Part shown: positions 11,555-24,208 of the stretch, in pieces
How positions within the stretch are numbered: the first letter of the stretch is position 1
How the letters are laid out: each line of letters begins with the position of its first letter
NCBI GenBank assembly: GCA_022578965.1
Contig: MU400775.1
Location: 1 to 46,854 of the forward strand
From: Xylaria sp. FL1777
Taxonomy: Eukaryota > Ascomycota > Sordariomycetes > Xylariales > Xylariaceae
DNA length: 46,854 nucleotides
Direction: 5' to 3'
Position numbers and translations under genes: made by a program
Notes under the pieces: model-generated
Seen by the model: the letters and a program-made list of their open reading frames with translations, nothing else
Told to the model about the DNA's origin: nothing
The model's database searches: none

Positions 11555-14500
11555 TATTGTATTACTTAGGCTAACGGCCTATTAGCTATGCCGGTTTTTA
11601 TTTTTTATATATACAAATAAAAACTGTGCTTATAGGTTAAAAGCAAGCCGTAAGCAGCTTACTTTTTTTTTAGTAGCTAAATAAAAACATTTTATATTTA
11701 TTTTTAAGTTGCACTAGTTTTGTTATAATTTTATTAAGTGCTTTGCTTTTTACTTTTTTACTTTTAGGTTGTTTGCTTACTTATATTATACTGTTAACTA
11801 AATATATATACCTTTACGTAGTTATTTCGTAGTTTTTTTTTCTTTATATTTTTTTTGCTTTGTAGTTTGCTTGCTTTAGTATTGCTGCTTGCTTTGTACT
11901 ATTTATAGCAGTTTTTTTAGTTTTAGCACTTATTTAGCTAAGTATGCTGCTTTTTTTTCTTAGTTTTTTTTTAAACTTTTTTTTATTGTATTATTAATGC
12001 ATTATAGTTTGCTTATTTTAGTATTACTGCTAGCTTTTTGCTGCATTAGTTTTTTTATAACTAAGTTATAACTAAATTATAAATAAAGTTAATTGCTTAT
12101 TATTTTTTAGTTTGCTTTTTATATATTTATTTTTTGAGCTGCTTTTATGCTTTTTATAATAAGCTTACTAAGTAAGCATAGCTTATAAATAATTTATGTA
12201 TTAAACAATATAAAGTAGTAATAAGTAATAAGTTATTTTACTTAATTATTTATGTTAATTTTTTTTTTTTTTAACTACTAATTTTACTACTTTTATTACT
12301 ATTATTATTATATGCTTAGCTTATGTTTGCTTTAATATATTAAAGTATTTAGTTTATAATATAATTAGTTGCTAATACATTATAGTTATATAAAAATCTA
12401 CTTTATTATAGCTATTATGCTTTTTATAATATATATTTATAATTAGTTTAGCTTAAATATATATATTAACTAGTATTAAGCTTATATATTTAAAGTTATA
12501 AGTTATTTTATTATAGTTTTTATTAGTTATTTAATTTATAGTATTAAATAAAGTAGCTAATAGCTTACTACTATATAGTTTAAGCTTTTATAACTACTTA
12601 TTGTTATGCTTTTTTGCTATAACGCTAATTCTTAAAATAAAAGTAAATGCTTTAATGCTTTACGCTAAAGTATTATTAATAGCTTTAAAATTTATATTTA
12701 TTAAGTACGTTAAAATGCTTAAGCTATGCTATTACTATATTACTTATATTATAGTAGTATATTATGCACTTTTTATTGCTATTTTTTTTATGCTAACTAT
12801 ATAAAAACATTAATAATTTTTATGCTTGCAATATTACTAGCAAGTTTGCTAAGTGCTTATAATACAAAAAAAACAAAATAAGCGCTAAAAATAACAGTTA
12901 TAATTTTATAAATACTTTTAACTATATTAATATTTGCACGTTTTTAAGCTTTATTTTATGCTTATTTTAACTATTAAAATTCTTTTAATTTTAAGTACTG
13001 CTAATAATTCTTTAGCTTAAAAAAATTAATAAAAAACTTCGATTGTTTATTAAAGCTTGCATAGCTATGCGCTATTTTTATATTAATAAAAATATTTAAG
13101 CTATACTTATAGCTAATATATAACTTTAAGTTATAATTAAAAAGGCAAAAAAAGCTATAATAAGTAAAAAAGCTAAAAGTTTTACATAAATAAACTAATT
13201 AAAAAGTGTTTATATAACTTTTAAAAGTTAGCATTATTATATATTTAGTAATTAAAAGTTTTAGTAAAATTTTAGTATTTAGTACTTAATAAAGTTGCTT
13301 AATTGCTTTGTTTTTTTATAATATATATTTTTTAACTTTTATAGTTTTATGTTTGTAATTTTGTATTGCTATTTTTAGTACTTTATTATATTATGCTTTA
13401 CTTTAAAGTTTATAAACGTAAGCTTATAATAAGTAGCCTTTTTAAAACTATAAGTAGCAAATAGCTTTATAATAACTACTTTAGCTTTTGTTTTATAGTT
13501 ATAATAAACCTTTTTTAGCTTAAAAAAAAGCTAGTATTAATGTTTAATTATTTTTGCTTTATATTTAAAAGCCTTTGTTTTTATGTTTTTATAACTGCTT
13601 ATAACTTAATTAGTTTTTTAGTTACGTTATAATAGCTAAGCTTTTTTATATTTAAAACTTATTTAGCTATTTTATATGCTTTTTTTAAGTTATGCAATAA
13701 TTAATAGTTTAATTAAAAATTTGTTTGCTTTTTTAGTATACTACAAGTGCTATTATATTTAAAGCACTAGTTTAAAAAGTGCAGCAGTAACTCTTTAGTT
13801 TAACTATATTAGCATATTAGTAATTTATAGCTAAATACTTTTTAAAACGCAAAATATCTTTTTAAGCTAATTTTCTTTATACGTAATTAAACTAATATAA
13901 AGCTTTTAACTTTATATAAGCTTTTATATATATTAAGCTGCTTATTATATAAAACCTAATTAGCAGTAGTTTGTTTAAACCCTGTTTTTTCTTGTTTTTT
14001 AGTTTACTACTAAATATGCTACGTATATATTAATTTTAGATTTATTAGCAGCTTGTTTTTTTTATTGCTTTTATTGCCTTCTTAGTATATTTTATAGTTT
14101 AAAATTTTCAAAAGTTTGCTTTATGCTTTATTAGCTTAAAATATTTTTTTTTTGCTATTATTTAGCTATACTTTATAGCTTTAAACTTTTTTGTTGCTAG
14201 TTAAATTATATGCTACTAAAGCTAGCTTTTTAAACTGCTTTTAAATATAATTTGCTATACTTATGTTTTTAATTTTTTTTGCGTATTTAATAGTTTTATA
14301 ATTTAGCTACAAGTTTAAAAAAAAAATTAGTAATTTTATTTTAAAGTTAGTTATATAAACACTTTTATAAGCTTTAGTAATAATATATAAACCTTTGTTT
14401 TAAACTTGCTTAAGCACTTTTAGCAACTTTTATTTTAACTATTAATTTTATTTTGTTAACTTATATTATGCTATTAACTTATATTTAATTATTGCTTGCA

Positions 14501-17500
14501 TTATTGCTATATATAAAAGTTTTGCTTAAATTATATTTAGTTTTTATATAAACTAAACTAAATAGCTTACTAATAATGTTTGCTTTTTTAGCTTTTTGCA
14601 AAGCATTTTATGTTGCTTTTTTTAATTTAAACAGTAGTTTATTTATATGTTAAGTATTTTTGCTGCTATTTTAAAGCATATTTTCTTTTAGCTTGCTTTT
14701 ATTATATGCTTAAAAGCTTTTTAGCTTAGCTTTATAAAATAAACAAAGTAATATTTGCTTAAGTTAAATTTAAATCTATATTTTTAGCTTTATTTTAAAC
14801 AAACTTTATAAGCTTATTTAAGCGCTTTATAAGCTATTTTTATATTTTTTTTAGTACTTAATAAGTTTGTATTATTTGCAAAAACAGTGCTTTAAAGCTT
14901 TTGCATAAACTGCAGTTTATTATATAGCAAAGCAATATATAAGCAAAAAAAAATCAGCAATAGCAAAAATCCTTATAAAATACTTGCTTTAATATATATT
15001 AAGTTTAACTTTTATTTGTTAAAAAGTAAAGTTATTATATAGTTTATTAAAAAGCTTTATATTTATTATACTGTTTACTTTAAAAAGCTTATCTTTTTAA
15101 GTATTTAATAAAGCTTTTTATGCACTATTAAATTAAATGCTTTTATTATGTTTAAAAAAAGCATTAAAATTGCTTTATTTATAGCTTACGTATAACGTAC
15201 TACAAAAATAATTAAGTATAATGCTATTTTTATAAACTATTATAACTTATTTTTTATTTGTTTAAAAAAAAGCAGTTTATATATTATAGCAATATAAGTT
15301 AGTTTTAAAGCTATTTTAGCTTTAATAAGCTTTTTTACTGTATTTAATAAAGCAATAAGCTATTAAAAGCTTAGTAAGCTTTTATTTAGTTTATTTTTTA
15401 AAATAACTATTATTTAAACGTTTTAAAAGCATTTTAAATAATAATTAATCTAAAAGCTAGCTAATATTATATTAGCTATACACTTAACAAAAAACCTATG
15501 TTTATTTTTACTATTTTTAAGCAGCTATAAGCTATATACCTTTAAAAACGCGTTTAAGATTTTATTTAATCTTAGTGCTTTTTAAGCTTTTATATAGCTT
15601 AAAATCGTTTGTATTTTATAGTAGTTTATGCTATAATAAAAAAAAAAAAAGTTAAAAAAGCTAACAAAATAGCTATATTTTTTAAGTTAGCATTTAGTTC
15701 TAAAAAAAACCTTTTAGCAAAAACTTTTGCTTTATTTTTAAAAGTACTTATTATAATTACGTTTAAGCTATTATTATTACAAAAGTCTAGCAGTACTAGC
15801 TTTTTTAATGCATATAAGCTTTTTGTTTATATTTATTTTAAAGTTTTTTATATTATTTTAGCTTGTTTTGCCTTTATGCTTTTAGTTTTGCTTCTTTTTA
15901 TATTAAAAAAGTTATATAATTATTATTAAAAGTAGCTTTTAAATGCTTTAGCTTAAGCTTTTTTTTATGCTTTGTTTGCTTTACATTTGTTTTAATAAGC
16001 TTTTTTAGTTTAAACTTTCTGCTAATAAACATAAGCTTTTTTTTTTTTTTATACTATTTGCTTTACTTTTGCTGTTTATTAGTTGCATTATAATTTATTT
16101 TCTTTCTAATTTAATACTGTTTTATTTATAATTTTATTTAAGCTATTAAACAGCTTTTTTATAGCTAAATCTAAATATTCAAAGTTTTTAGCATTTACTA
16201 AATAAAAAGTCGCTAAAAAAAAACATACTTTAATTTTTACTTGTTTTATATTAGCTAGCTTTTAGTTTTAGCTTAAGTTTTCTAAAGGTTTATTTAGTTC
16301 ATTAAAGCTTTTTATTGAATATTTAAGCAGCTTATAGTTGCTTTTTATTATGTTTAAGCTTAACATAAAAGCAGCTTTTAAGTTTATTAATACTTAAGCT
16401 AAATTTATAATAATATTTAGTTCTTTTTAGTTAAAAAAAATGCTTATGTTTTTTAAAATAATAAGCTTAAAGTTTTAATTTTATGCTAATAATATAATTT
16501 TTCTAGCTTTAATATATAGCTTTAATATATATATTTAGTTTTAGTAATATAAGTTAAAATCTTTAAGTAGTAAAGTTTTATTAGCAAGCTACTTTTGTTT
16601 TAGTTCTATTAATAATATAAATTATTTTTAAGCTATATAAAAAAAAAAAAAAAAAAAATAAATGCAATAAATATTAAGGTTTTTATTTTTAAAGCCTAAA
16701 GTAATTATACATTAATCTTTTATAGCCTTTATTCTTTTTACTTTTATTATTAAATCTATTAATATAATTACTTAAAGCTTATTTTAGTTTTAATATTATA
16801 TAATGTTATATTTTAAGCTAATTAAGCATATAACGTATAAAAAATTGCTAGTAGCTATTAGCAGCTTACAAATTGCTAAAACATTATATTTATTCTTTTT
16901 AAAAAAAAATTTTTTTATAATTACGTAACTTTTTCTAACATTTTATTAAAATATAAAATATTTGTTTATTATATACTAGCAAAAGTTCTACTTTTATTAC
17001 TACTTTTTTTTAACATGTTTTTATTGCAGTTTAAAAGCAAAGTTAAACTTTTTTTTTTTTATATTGCTAAGTTTATAATTATAAACTTTTTTATTATAAT
17101 ATTGCTTATGTTTTTAAAAAAGTTAAACTAAAATTAGTTTAAAATTATAATGCGCTTAATTAAAAACTATTCTTTTTTTTAGCTATTATTTTAGTTTTTT
17201 AAGCTTAAAAGCCTGCTTACTTTTTGCAGCTAAGTTATTTTTATGTTTTCTGCTGTTTTAAAAGCTAGCTGCTTTTAAAAGCTAAACAATACTGCAATAA
17301 ATTTATTTTAAAAAGCTAGTTTAACTATTATATCTGTAGTATAGTTAGCTGCTTTATATATATATATATCTTTTGTTATATTTCTTGCTTTTTAAACATA
17401 TAAACATATTACAGCTTATGTAAAATGTTTGCTATTATATTGCTTATATTTAGCTAAGCTATTTGCAGCTTATATTAAGCATATATTCTTTTTATTATTA

Positions 17501-18710
17501 ATATATTGCAAAAACGCATATTAACTATAATATTTGTTTTTTTTGCAATAAGCTGCTTTATGCTTTTATTTATAACATTAGTAATATTTTAATACTATTA
17601 TATCTTTAAAGTATAACAAAACTACATAATAGTTATAATTTTAAAAAACTCCGTTATTATATAGCTTATTTATATTTTAAATTAACTTTATACTAACGTA
17701 TACTAGTTTTATACTATGCTTACGTTATTAAAGTTTTTTTAGCAATATAACTTTTGCAATTTTAATATTATTAACTTACTATAATTATGCTTTTAAAAGC
17801 TTTTTTTCTAGTTTAATAACTTTAATAGCTAGCATACTTATTACTACAAATTAAAATAGCTATTAATATACTATTAACTTATTTTTAAATATTATTACAG
17901 TTTATTTTATATTATTTATATATTAGTTTTTTATTTTTTTCGAACTAAAAACAACTTTTTAATTATTATTAGTAAGCTTATAAGCTGCTTTAACAACGTT
18001 TAAAAATAGCACTTTGTTTATTTTTTGTACTATAATATGCTTAGTTTTGCTATAAGTACTTAAAACTATTAGCATAACTATAACAGTTTAATTATAAATA
18101 GCTATTATGCTTACACAATATAAAAAAGCTGCTATAATATTAGCAAATTTTCTTAAGTTTAAATTTTAGCTAACAATATTTACATACGTTTATATTTATA
18201 AAGCGCTTTTTAAAATATTTTTAATAGCTTTTTTAATACATTTAAATTAAGCGTTTAAGTTTATTTAAAAAAGTATACAAACATATTTTATGCTAGCTTT
18301 AAATAACACATAAATTACTTTTTTAATAATAGTAATTGTTTTTAACGCTTTGCTAAGCTTAAAAAATCTTTTTATATTTGCTTTAGCAGCTTTTTATTTG
18401 TTTTTATTTACATTTAGTTTAGTTTTAAATAGTTAGTATTATTTAGCAAGTTTATTCGCGTAATATTAACATAGCTTAGTTAAAATAACATTTAAGCTAG
18501 TTACTAGCTTAACAAAAAAGTCTTCGTTAAAGCTTGCTGTGCTACTAAATGCATATTAATATAGCATTATACTTAAAAGCAACACAGCCTATAAAATTTA
18601 ATTCTAAAGTTAAATACCTTTTTTACGTATGTTTAAATGCTTTATTAGTAATTACAACAAAAAACAAAAAAAAGCTCTTTAATAAATAACAATAATAATA
18701 AAAAACAAAT
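11555..18710 (-). mobile_element. Near full-length LINE copy L1c (7156 bp)
   Basis: Minus-strand LINE; the 3' end at 11555 carries the family terminus (TATTGTATTACTT..). Its length fits a complete two-ORF fungal LINE. Minus-strand reverse-transcriptase landmarks are L-I-A-L-L-N-T-V-K-K-L-I-K-A at 15318-15359 (family form R-P-I-A-L-L-N-T-x-G-K), Ala-Phe-Asn at 15132-15140 (motif A with Asp changed to Asn) and Phe-Ala-Asn-Asn at 14871-14882 (motif C F-A-D-D with both Asp changed to Asn). Each Asp-to-Asn change is a G-to-A transition. The endonuclease and ORF1 should lie at about 15,500-18,500, but I could not identify their motifs. The 106-residue plus-strand ORF at 15609-15929 is antisense noise. 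The element is inactive. Confidence 0.85.
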
Positions 18711-18724
18711 GCTAAATAATAATA
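18711..18724. repeat. Right target-site duplication of L1c
   Basis: Exact 14-bp copy of 11541-11554 at the 5' end of the element. Confidence 0.8.
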
Positions 18725-19076
18725 ATTAAACTAGTTTACTATATTATTATATTATTTAAAAAAAAAACATTATTAAAAATAAAGTATTAAAAATAATAAA
18801 AGATTTAATTTAATTAAATTATATAAACTGTTATAAAGTTTAATAAAAAAAGATTTCTTAAATATAATTAAGTATAGCTATAAAGCAAGTAAATTTAATA
18901 TAAGTAAAAGTATTATAAAGCAAATTTTAAAATTAACTAATAAAAAGTTTATGCGTTTTTAAAATTATGCGTTTTTATTAATTTTTTATGCGTTTTTATT
19001 AATTTTTATTATTTATAAATTAAAACTTTAAAAGTAAACTTATTATATTAATATATAATAAATTTATTAACTTTTT
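18725..19076. other. AT-rich segment with small repeats
   Basis: Three near-tandem ATGCGTTTTTATTAATTTTT units lie at about 18949-19010; they keep a CpG while almost all other CpGs nearby are gone. The 59 bp at 19013-19071 match 42901-42959 except for C/T and G/A differences, and may be an LTR edge. Nothing else was recognised. Confidence 0.5.
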
Positions 19077-20694
19077 TTTTAATTTTTTATATTTAATTAT
19101 AACTTTATAAGTTTAAGCTTAATTATTAAATAATTAAAATTGCTAGAATTAACGTAGCAACTTTTATTTATTAAATAAGTTATATTTTATTTGTAAAGTG
19201 TAAATATAACAAAAAACAAAAAAATAGTATTAAATAACTTATTTATTAAAAACGTAATTAATGTACTATTAAAATTTACTAGTAATATAATTATAATATA
19301 ACAGCGTTTTAATAAAAAACGCAAAGCTAATAAACTTTTTAATATGTAAAAAATAGTTAATAAAATTATAAAACTAGTATTATAGCTACTAACAAAAGAA
19401 AAAATAACAAAAAAAATCTTTTTTTAAAAAAACGCAAAAAAAACACAAATAGTATATATATTAAAAAAGGCCTAAAAAAGCTAGCAAAATATAAAGCTTA
19501 ATAATAAAAATAACTTTAATATATTTATAACTTGCTATAACTTAAATATTATTATAAAAGCTAACTAAAAAAGCGTTAAAAATACTATTTAAAAGCTTTT
19601 TTAATAAACTTTATTAAACGTAAATATATTAAAATTTTAAGTATAAATAGCAGCTTTATAGCTAGCTTATAATAATAAAGCAATATTGTTTAAGCAAAAC
19701 AAAAAAGTACTAATTAAAGTTAAAAAACAAGCTAATAACTTTAAAAATAAAACATTAGCTAATATTATTAAAGCAATAAATATAGCGCTTATAAATAATA
19801 ATATAATTACTGCTAAAAAGCTATATAGCAAAAATATAGTAATTATTTTTAAAAAAGCAGTACTTTAAAAAGCTAAAAAAAAAAATAAATTATAAAAGCT
19901 TTTAAAAAAAAGTTAAAAATACAACAAAAAAAAGCAGCATTAATAATAAAAAGCATTTTAGCAAAACATATTAAAGTAATATACTTAAATAAAAATTCAT
20001 TATAGCTATTATGCAATAAATATTTTAAAGTTATAAAATGTAAAAAAATATTGCTTAAAAACACAAAAGCTAAATTTATAGTAATATTACTATATATAAA
20101 TAATATAGCAATAGTTAAAACAATATATAATAATAGCTTTTTATAAAAAGTTTAACTATTTAATTATAAACTTTTTATTATAAAGCTTAAAGTTATATAA
20201 TGCTTTAATTGCTATAAATATAAATATATAGCTAAATATTGCTGCAAAAACTTAAAATATAATTATTGTTTAGCTTTAAAGCACTAAAAAAAAAAAAAGC
20301 TACTTAATAAAAACGCAAAAAGCAAAGCAAAAATGCATAAACTATAAAAAAGCGCACATAATATAAAATAAAGCTTGCTAAAAAAAAATCAAACAAAAAA
20401 ATAAAGCAAAAGCAGCATATATATTATAACTTAAAAGCTTTTAAAGTATTAAAAAAACATTAATAATAAGCAAAAAAATAAACAAAAATAATTTAAAAAT
20501 GCTAATAGTATTAGCATTTATATAACTAAATAAAAAAAAGTTACTAGTAAAAAAACAGCAAACTAGCAATATAAACAAAAATTTATTTTTGTTAATTTAA
20601 TAATATATAATATTACTTTTTAAAACATTATAAAATTTAAAAGTAATATAGCATATATGCTATAAAATAACAGCTTTAATTATATAATAGTTTA
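19077..20694 (+). mobile_element. Second LINE-like family, copy B, ORF1 segment
   Basis: Inverted partner of 7397-9390. The plus strand carries the same decayed ORF1-like region. Cys-x2-Cys-x4-Tyr-x4-Cys at 20201-20242 is a CCHC knuckle with His changed to Tyr by C-to-T. A 60-residue open stretch at 19686-19868 includes the Lys-Lys-Leu-Tyr-Ser-Lys-Asn-Ile-Val block. The segment is interrupted at 20694 by a 2000-bp insertion and resumes at 22709. The 19873-20064 minus-strand ORF is antisense noise. Confidence 0.6.
20681..20694. repeat. Left target-site duplication of the 2-kb insertion
   Basis: TATATAATAGTTTA recurs exactly at 22695-22708. The partner repeat around 7,755-7,790 has a single mutated version (minus strand TATATAGCAGTTTA), which gives an empty site. 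Confidence 0.8.
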
Positions 20695-22694
20695 TAACTT
20701 TTAGCTTTTTATGCTTTAATTATTAGCATTAAAATTATAGCTATATTTTTAATAAACATTTTAATATACTTGTTATATAGCTAGATTTGCTTTTTTTTGC
20801 AACTGGTTAAATTTATAAGAATACTTGCGCAGCTTTAAGAATTAAACTTACGAAAACTTACTATATATAAAACAAGCTTATATAAGTAATAGCTTAAAAA
20901 GGAATAAAAGTAAAAATAAAAGAAGCAAAAAACTATAACGCGATTTTTTTAATATAGAACTAGCTGCAACTAGTTAATAGTATAAATTTAAACTAGTAGT
21001 AATTAGTAATAAGCTTAACGTTAAACTTGCAATGCTATATAAACAAGCTAAATAAAGCAATAATAAACGCTAAAATTTTTTTTAAAAAAAACTTAAATAA
21101 GCAAACTATTTATAGCGCTTACTAAGTTATTAAAAAGCTATTAAAGGCGTACTACTTTTAGCAAATAAGCAAATAGCTATAAACAAACAGCAGTATTAAA
21201 AGTAGTAAGCATGCTAATTAAAACTTGTTATAAGCGTTATTAATAAAGCAAAAAAAGCTTGCTATAAAAATAAAATTGCTATACGTATAAATTTAGCAAT
21301 TTAAAGATTATATAAGCAAATAAGCTAAAGTTAACAACTTTTTTTGCTAATAGCCTATATTTTATGCAAATGTACTACAAATAAACAACAGTAAAAAATT
21401 TTTATATGTTGCTTTATTAACTTACTTTAAAGCTATTATAGCAATAAACTTTAACTAAGCTATTATTATAACTTTTGCTAGCTATAAAGCTAAAATAAAA
21501 ACAAAGTTAATTATAATATAAAAGTTAAACTAAGCAATAAAAGCAAACGTAGTTTAAGCAGCATATAAACTACTAAACAATAATTAAAAAGTTATTTTTA
21601 ATAAGCAAAAAATCTAAACTTAAATATTAGCAAATATATTATAAGCTTGTTAAATATTTAGCAAAAAATTAAAAGTGCATTTTTAACTATACTAGTTAGT
21701 AGTTTTAGGCCTATTAACTAAATAAGTACTAAAAATAAAAGAAAAAAAAATGTTAGCTTAACTTAAGCTAGCTAACTAAAAGCTAAAAATTAAAAAGCTA
21801 TTTTTTTTACTTTGCTTATTATAATGCAAACAAAAAATATACTTAGTATATATTAAAGTTATAACTATAAAAAATGCAAATATAGCATATATTAATAGAT
21901 TTTTTTAAAACTACTGCTATTTTTAAGTAGCTTTTTATTTTATAAATATAATAGCAACTTAATGCTATAGCTACTAAAAATAAAGCTACTAAGCTAGTAT
22001 ATATAAAAACAAGCAAAAATGCAGCTAGTGCAAATTTTTAAAATACGCTAAAAACAAAGCAAACTTATGCTTTATGCAAACCGAAAAAAAAGCAGCTATG
22101 TGCTTTTTTTATTAAAGCAACTATTTAGCTTAAGCAGTAAAATGCTTAAAAGCTATTTAAGCGTATAAGCTAGCTAAAAATGCTTTTATTTACTGCTTTG
22201 TGCAGTTTATAATAAAACTAACTTTAAGCTAATTATGTATTATTGCTGCTATAAAAACGCTGCGCAAGCAAAAAGCTAACAATTTAGTAAGCAAAAATAC
22301 TATTTGCCCGAAAAGTTGCTTACTAGAAAAAACTGCACTAATAACTACGCAAAAAACAAGATTGCAAACTATTATTAATATACTAAAGCCCTAAAACTAG
22401 CCTAAAAAAAACCTGTTTAAAAACCGTTAGTAAGTAATTTAAGTAATAAAAAGCTATGCTTATATAACAAGCAAAAACGTAAGCAGCAAAAGCAATAGTG
22501 TTAAATAAAAATTAAGCAATGCAGTTTTTAAATAGTAGCGCTTATATAATTAGCTATAAAAAAAGTATAAGTTATAGTAGTAAGCAATTAATAAAAATGT
22601 TTTTATTTAGCTTTAGCATAGTTTTTATTTATATGTAAAATTAAGTAGCTTTTAGCATAACTTTTTAAAGCTGTTAAACCTAAGTAATATAATA
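20695..22694 (+). mobile_element. 2000-bp insertion with LINE/SINE-type 3' end, coding unknown
   Basis: Bounded by exact 14-bp TSDs and absent from the inverted-repeat partner, so its ends are well defined. Its 3' end (GCTGTTAAACCTAAGTAATA) is close to the LINE and SINE termini in this window. The body does not match L1a-L1e. It keeps somewhat more G+C than its surroundings and has stretches such as 22,260-22,390 with few stop codons, but I could not assign a protein family. It may be another retroelement using the same machinery. Confidence 0.65.
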
Positions 22695-22708
22695 TATATA
22701 ATAGTTTA
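22695..22708. repeat. Right target-site duplication of the 2-kb insertion
   Basis: Exact copy of 20681-20694. Confidence 0.8.
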
Positions 22709-23085
22709 AAAGCTAATAATTAATAAATATAACAATATATATTGTTTTAATAATAATAGCTACTAAGTTATTTAATTAAAAAGCAAAATTATATTATATA
22801 TAAATAAAAAAATTGCAATGAAAATGCTAGCAAAAAATGCTAATAAAAACTAAGCAAAAATTATAATAAGCAATAATAATTTAATAATAACTTTATAATT
22901 AATATATTTGCTAAATTAAAAAAAAATAATATAATATAATTTAATTTAAAAAATATGTAAAGTAAACAAGCTAAAAAAACGCTATATATTTATAAGTAAT
23001 TTTAACTTTTATTATTTATTATAAAACTTAAAAAACAAAAAAAGCTAAAAAGCAAATAAATTGCTTAAGTTTATTATATAATAAA
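22709..23085 (+). mobile_element. Second LINE-like family, copy B, continuation
   Basis: Matches the reverse complement of about 7397-7755 in copy A, restoring collinearity after the 2-kb insertion. The match ends where copy A was cut by the MITE and L1a. Confidence 0.6.
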
Positions 23086-24200
23086 ATTTTATATTAATTA
23101 CTTTTTAAAAAAAAGTAACTAAAATAAAGCATAAATAAAAAAGCTTAATAATAAACTTAGTATAAATATTTAGCAATTTAGCTACTATTTATTAAAAAGA
23201 CTTAAAATAGCTAAGTTTAAACTATAAAGCATTAAAAGTTATAATTAACTTAAAAGTAGCTTTATAAAAATATTTAAAAAAAGCAAAAAAATAAAACTAG
23301 CTTAAATTAAACAAAAATAAAGCAACTATAAAAGCAAAAGCTATTATTATAAAAATATATATGCTATATATATTTAGCAAGCTAAATAATATTTTTAATT
23401 TTTTAATTTAGCAATTAGTAAAAATAGCAAATAAAACAACGCTTAAAAAAACTATAAAAAGAAAACATTAAGCATTATTTTAGTAGTTTTTAAAAATAAT
23501 TAAAATAAAAAAAAAGCAAAATAAATATACTGCAGATTTTAAAGCAAAAAAACTAAAATAATATAACAAACTTTAAAAAAAAAAAAAAGCTTTTAGTAAT
23601 AAAATAAAAAAAGCATAAAAACATAACTAAAAATAAGCATTTATAAAAATATTTAAAAATTTTAAGTTATTATAAAGCTTAGCTAAATAAATAAAGTTTG
23701 TTTATAAGCTAGCTTTAAAAATTATTGCAATTTTATTATTAAAATAAACAAAAAATAAACTGCTTATTGCTAACATTTTTTAAAAAAAAACAGCTTTATT
23801 AATAAAACGCTTTTTTTTTATACTATTAGCAAACTTATTTAATATATTTAAAAAAAACTTAATTTATAATAATTATTAAAAGTTTATAATTAATATTAAT
23901 ATAAAAAAAAAAAACAGAATATTATTAATATAAAAGTTAACATTATAAAAAACGCTAAAAAATAACTTATTATTTAATAGCTTTTTTAAAGCTTATAAAC
24001 TTACTTTAATAAAAAAAATAACAATATTGTATATTATTAGCTTTTTATTAAAGTATTACTTAATATAATTTAAGCAAACAAAAATAATAATTATATTTAA
24101 ACTTAAAAAATTAAAAAAAACTAAAAAAACAGCTAAAAAATAACGCTTTATTATACTTATTTATATAATAAAAAAAGTACTCAAAAAAAAGCTATATTAT
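23086..24200 (+). other. AT-rich sequence, probable continuation of copy B
   Basis: Purine-rich plus strand, continuous with the LINE-like copy B, so it may be the start of its ORF2. No endonuclease or reverse-transcriptase motif could be read. Confidence 0.35.
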
Positions 24201-24208
24201 TATATAAT
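24201..24208. repeat. Left 8-bp TSD of hAT-like MITE
   Basis: TATATAAT, repeated exactly at 24833-24840. An 8-bp duplication is the hallmark of hAT-type insertion. Confidence 0.85.

Noticed and set aside
15609..15929. 106-residue plus-strand ORF as a membrane protein
   Set aside because: It lies antisense within L1c, 5' of the reverse-transcriptase motifs on the other strand, and has pure AT-driven composition.
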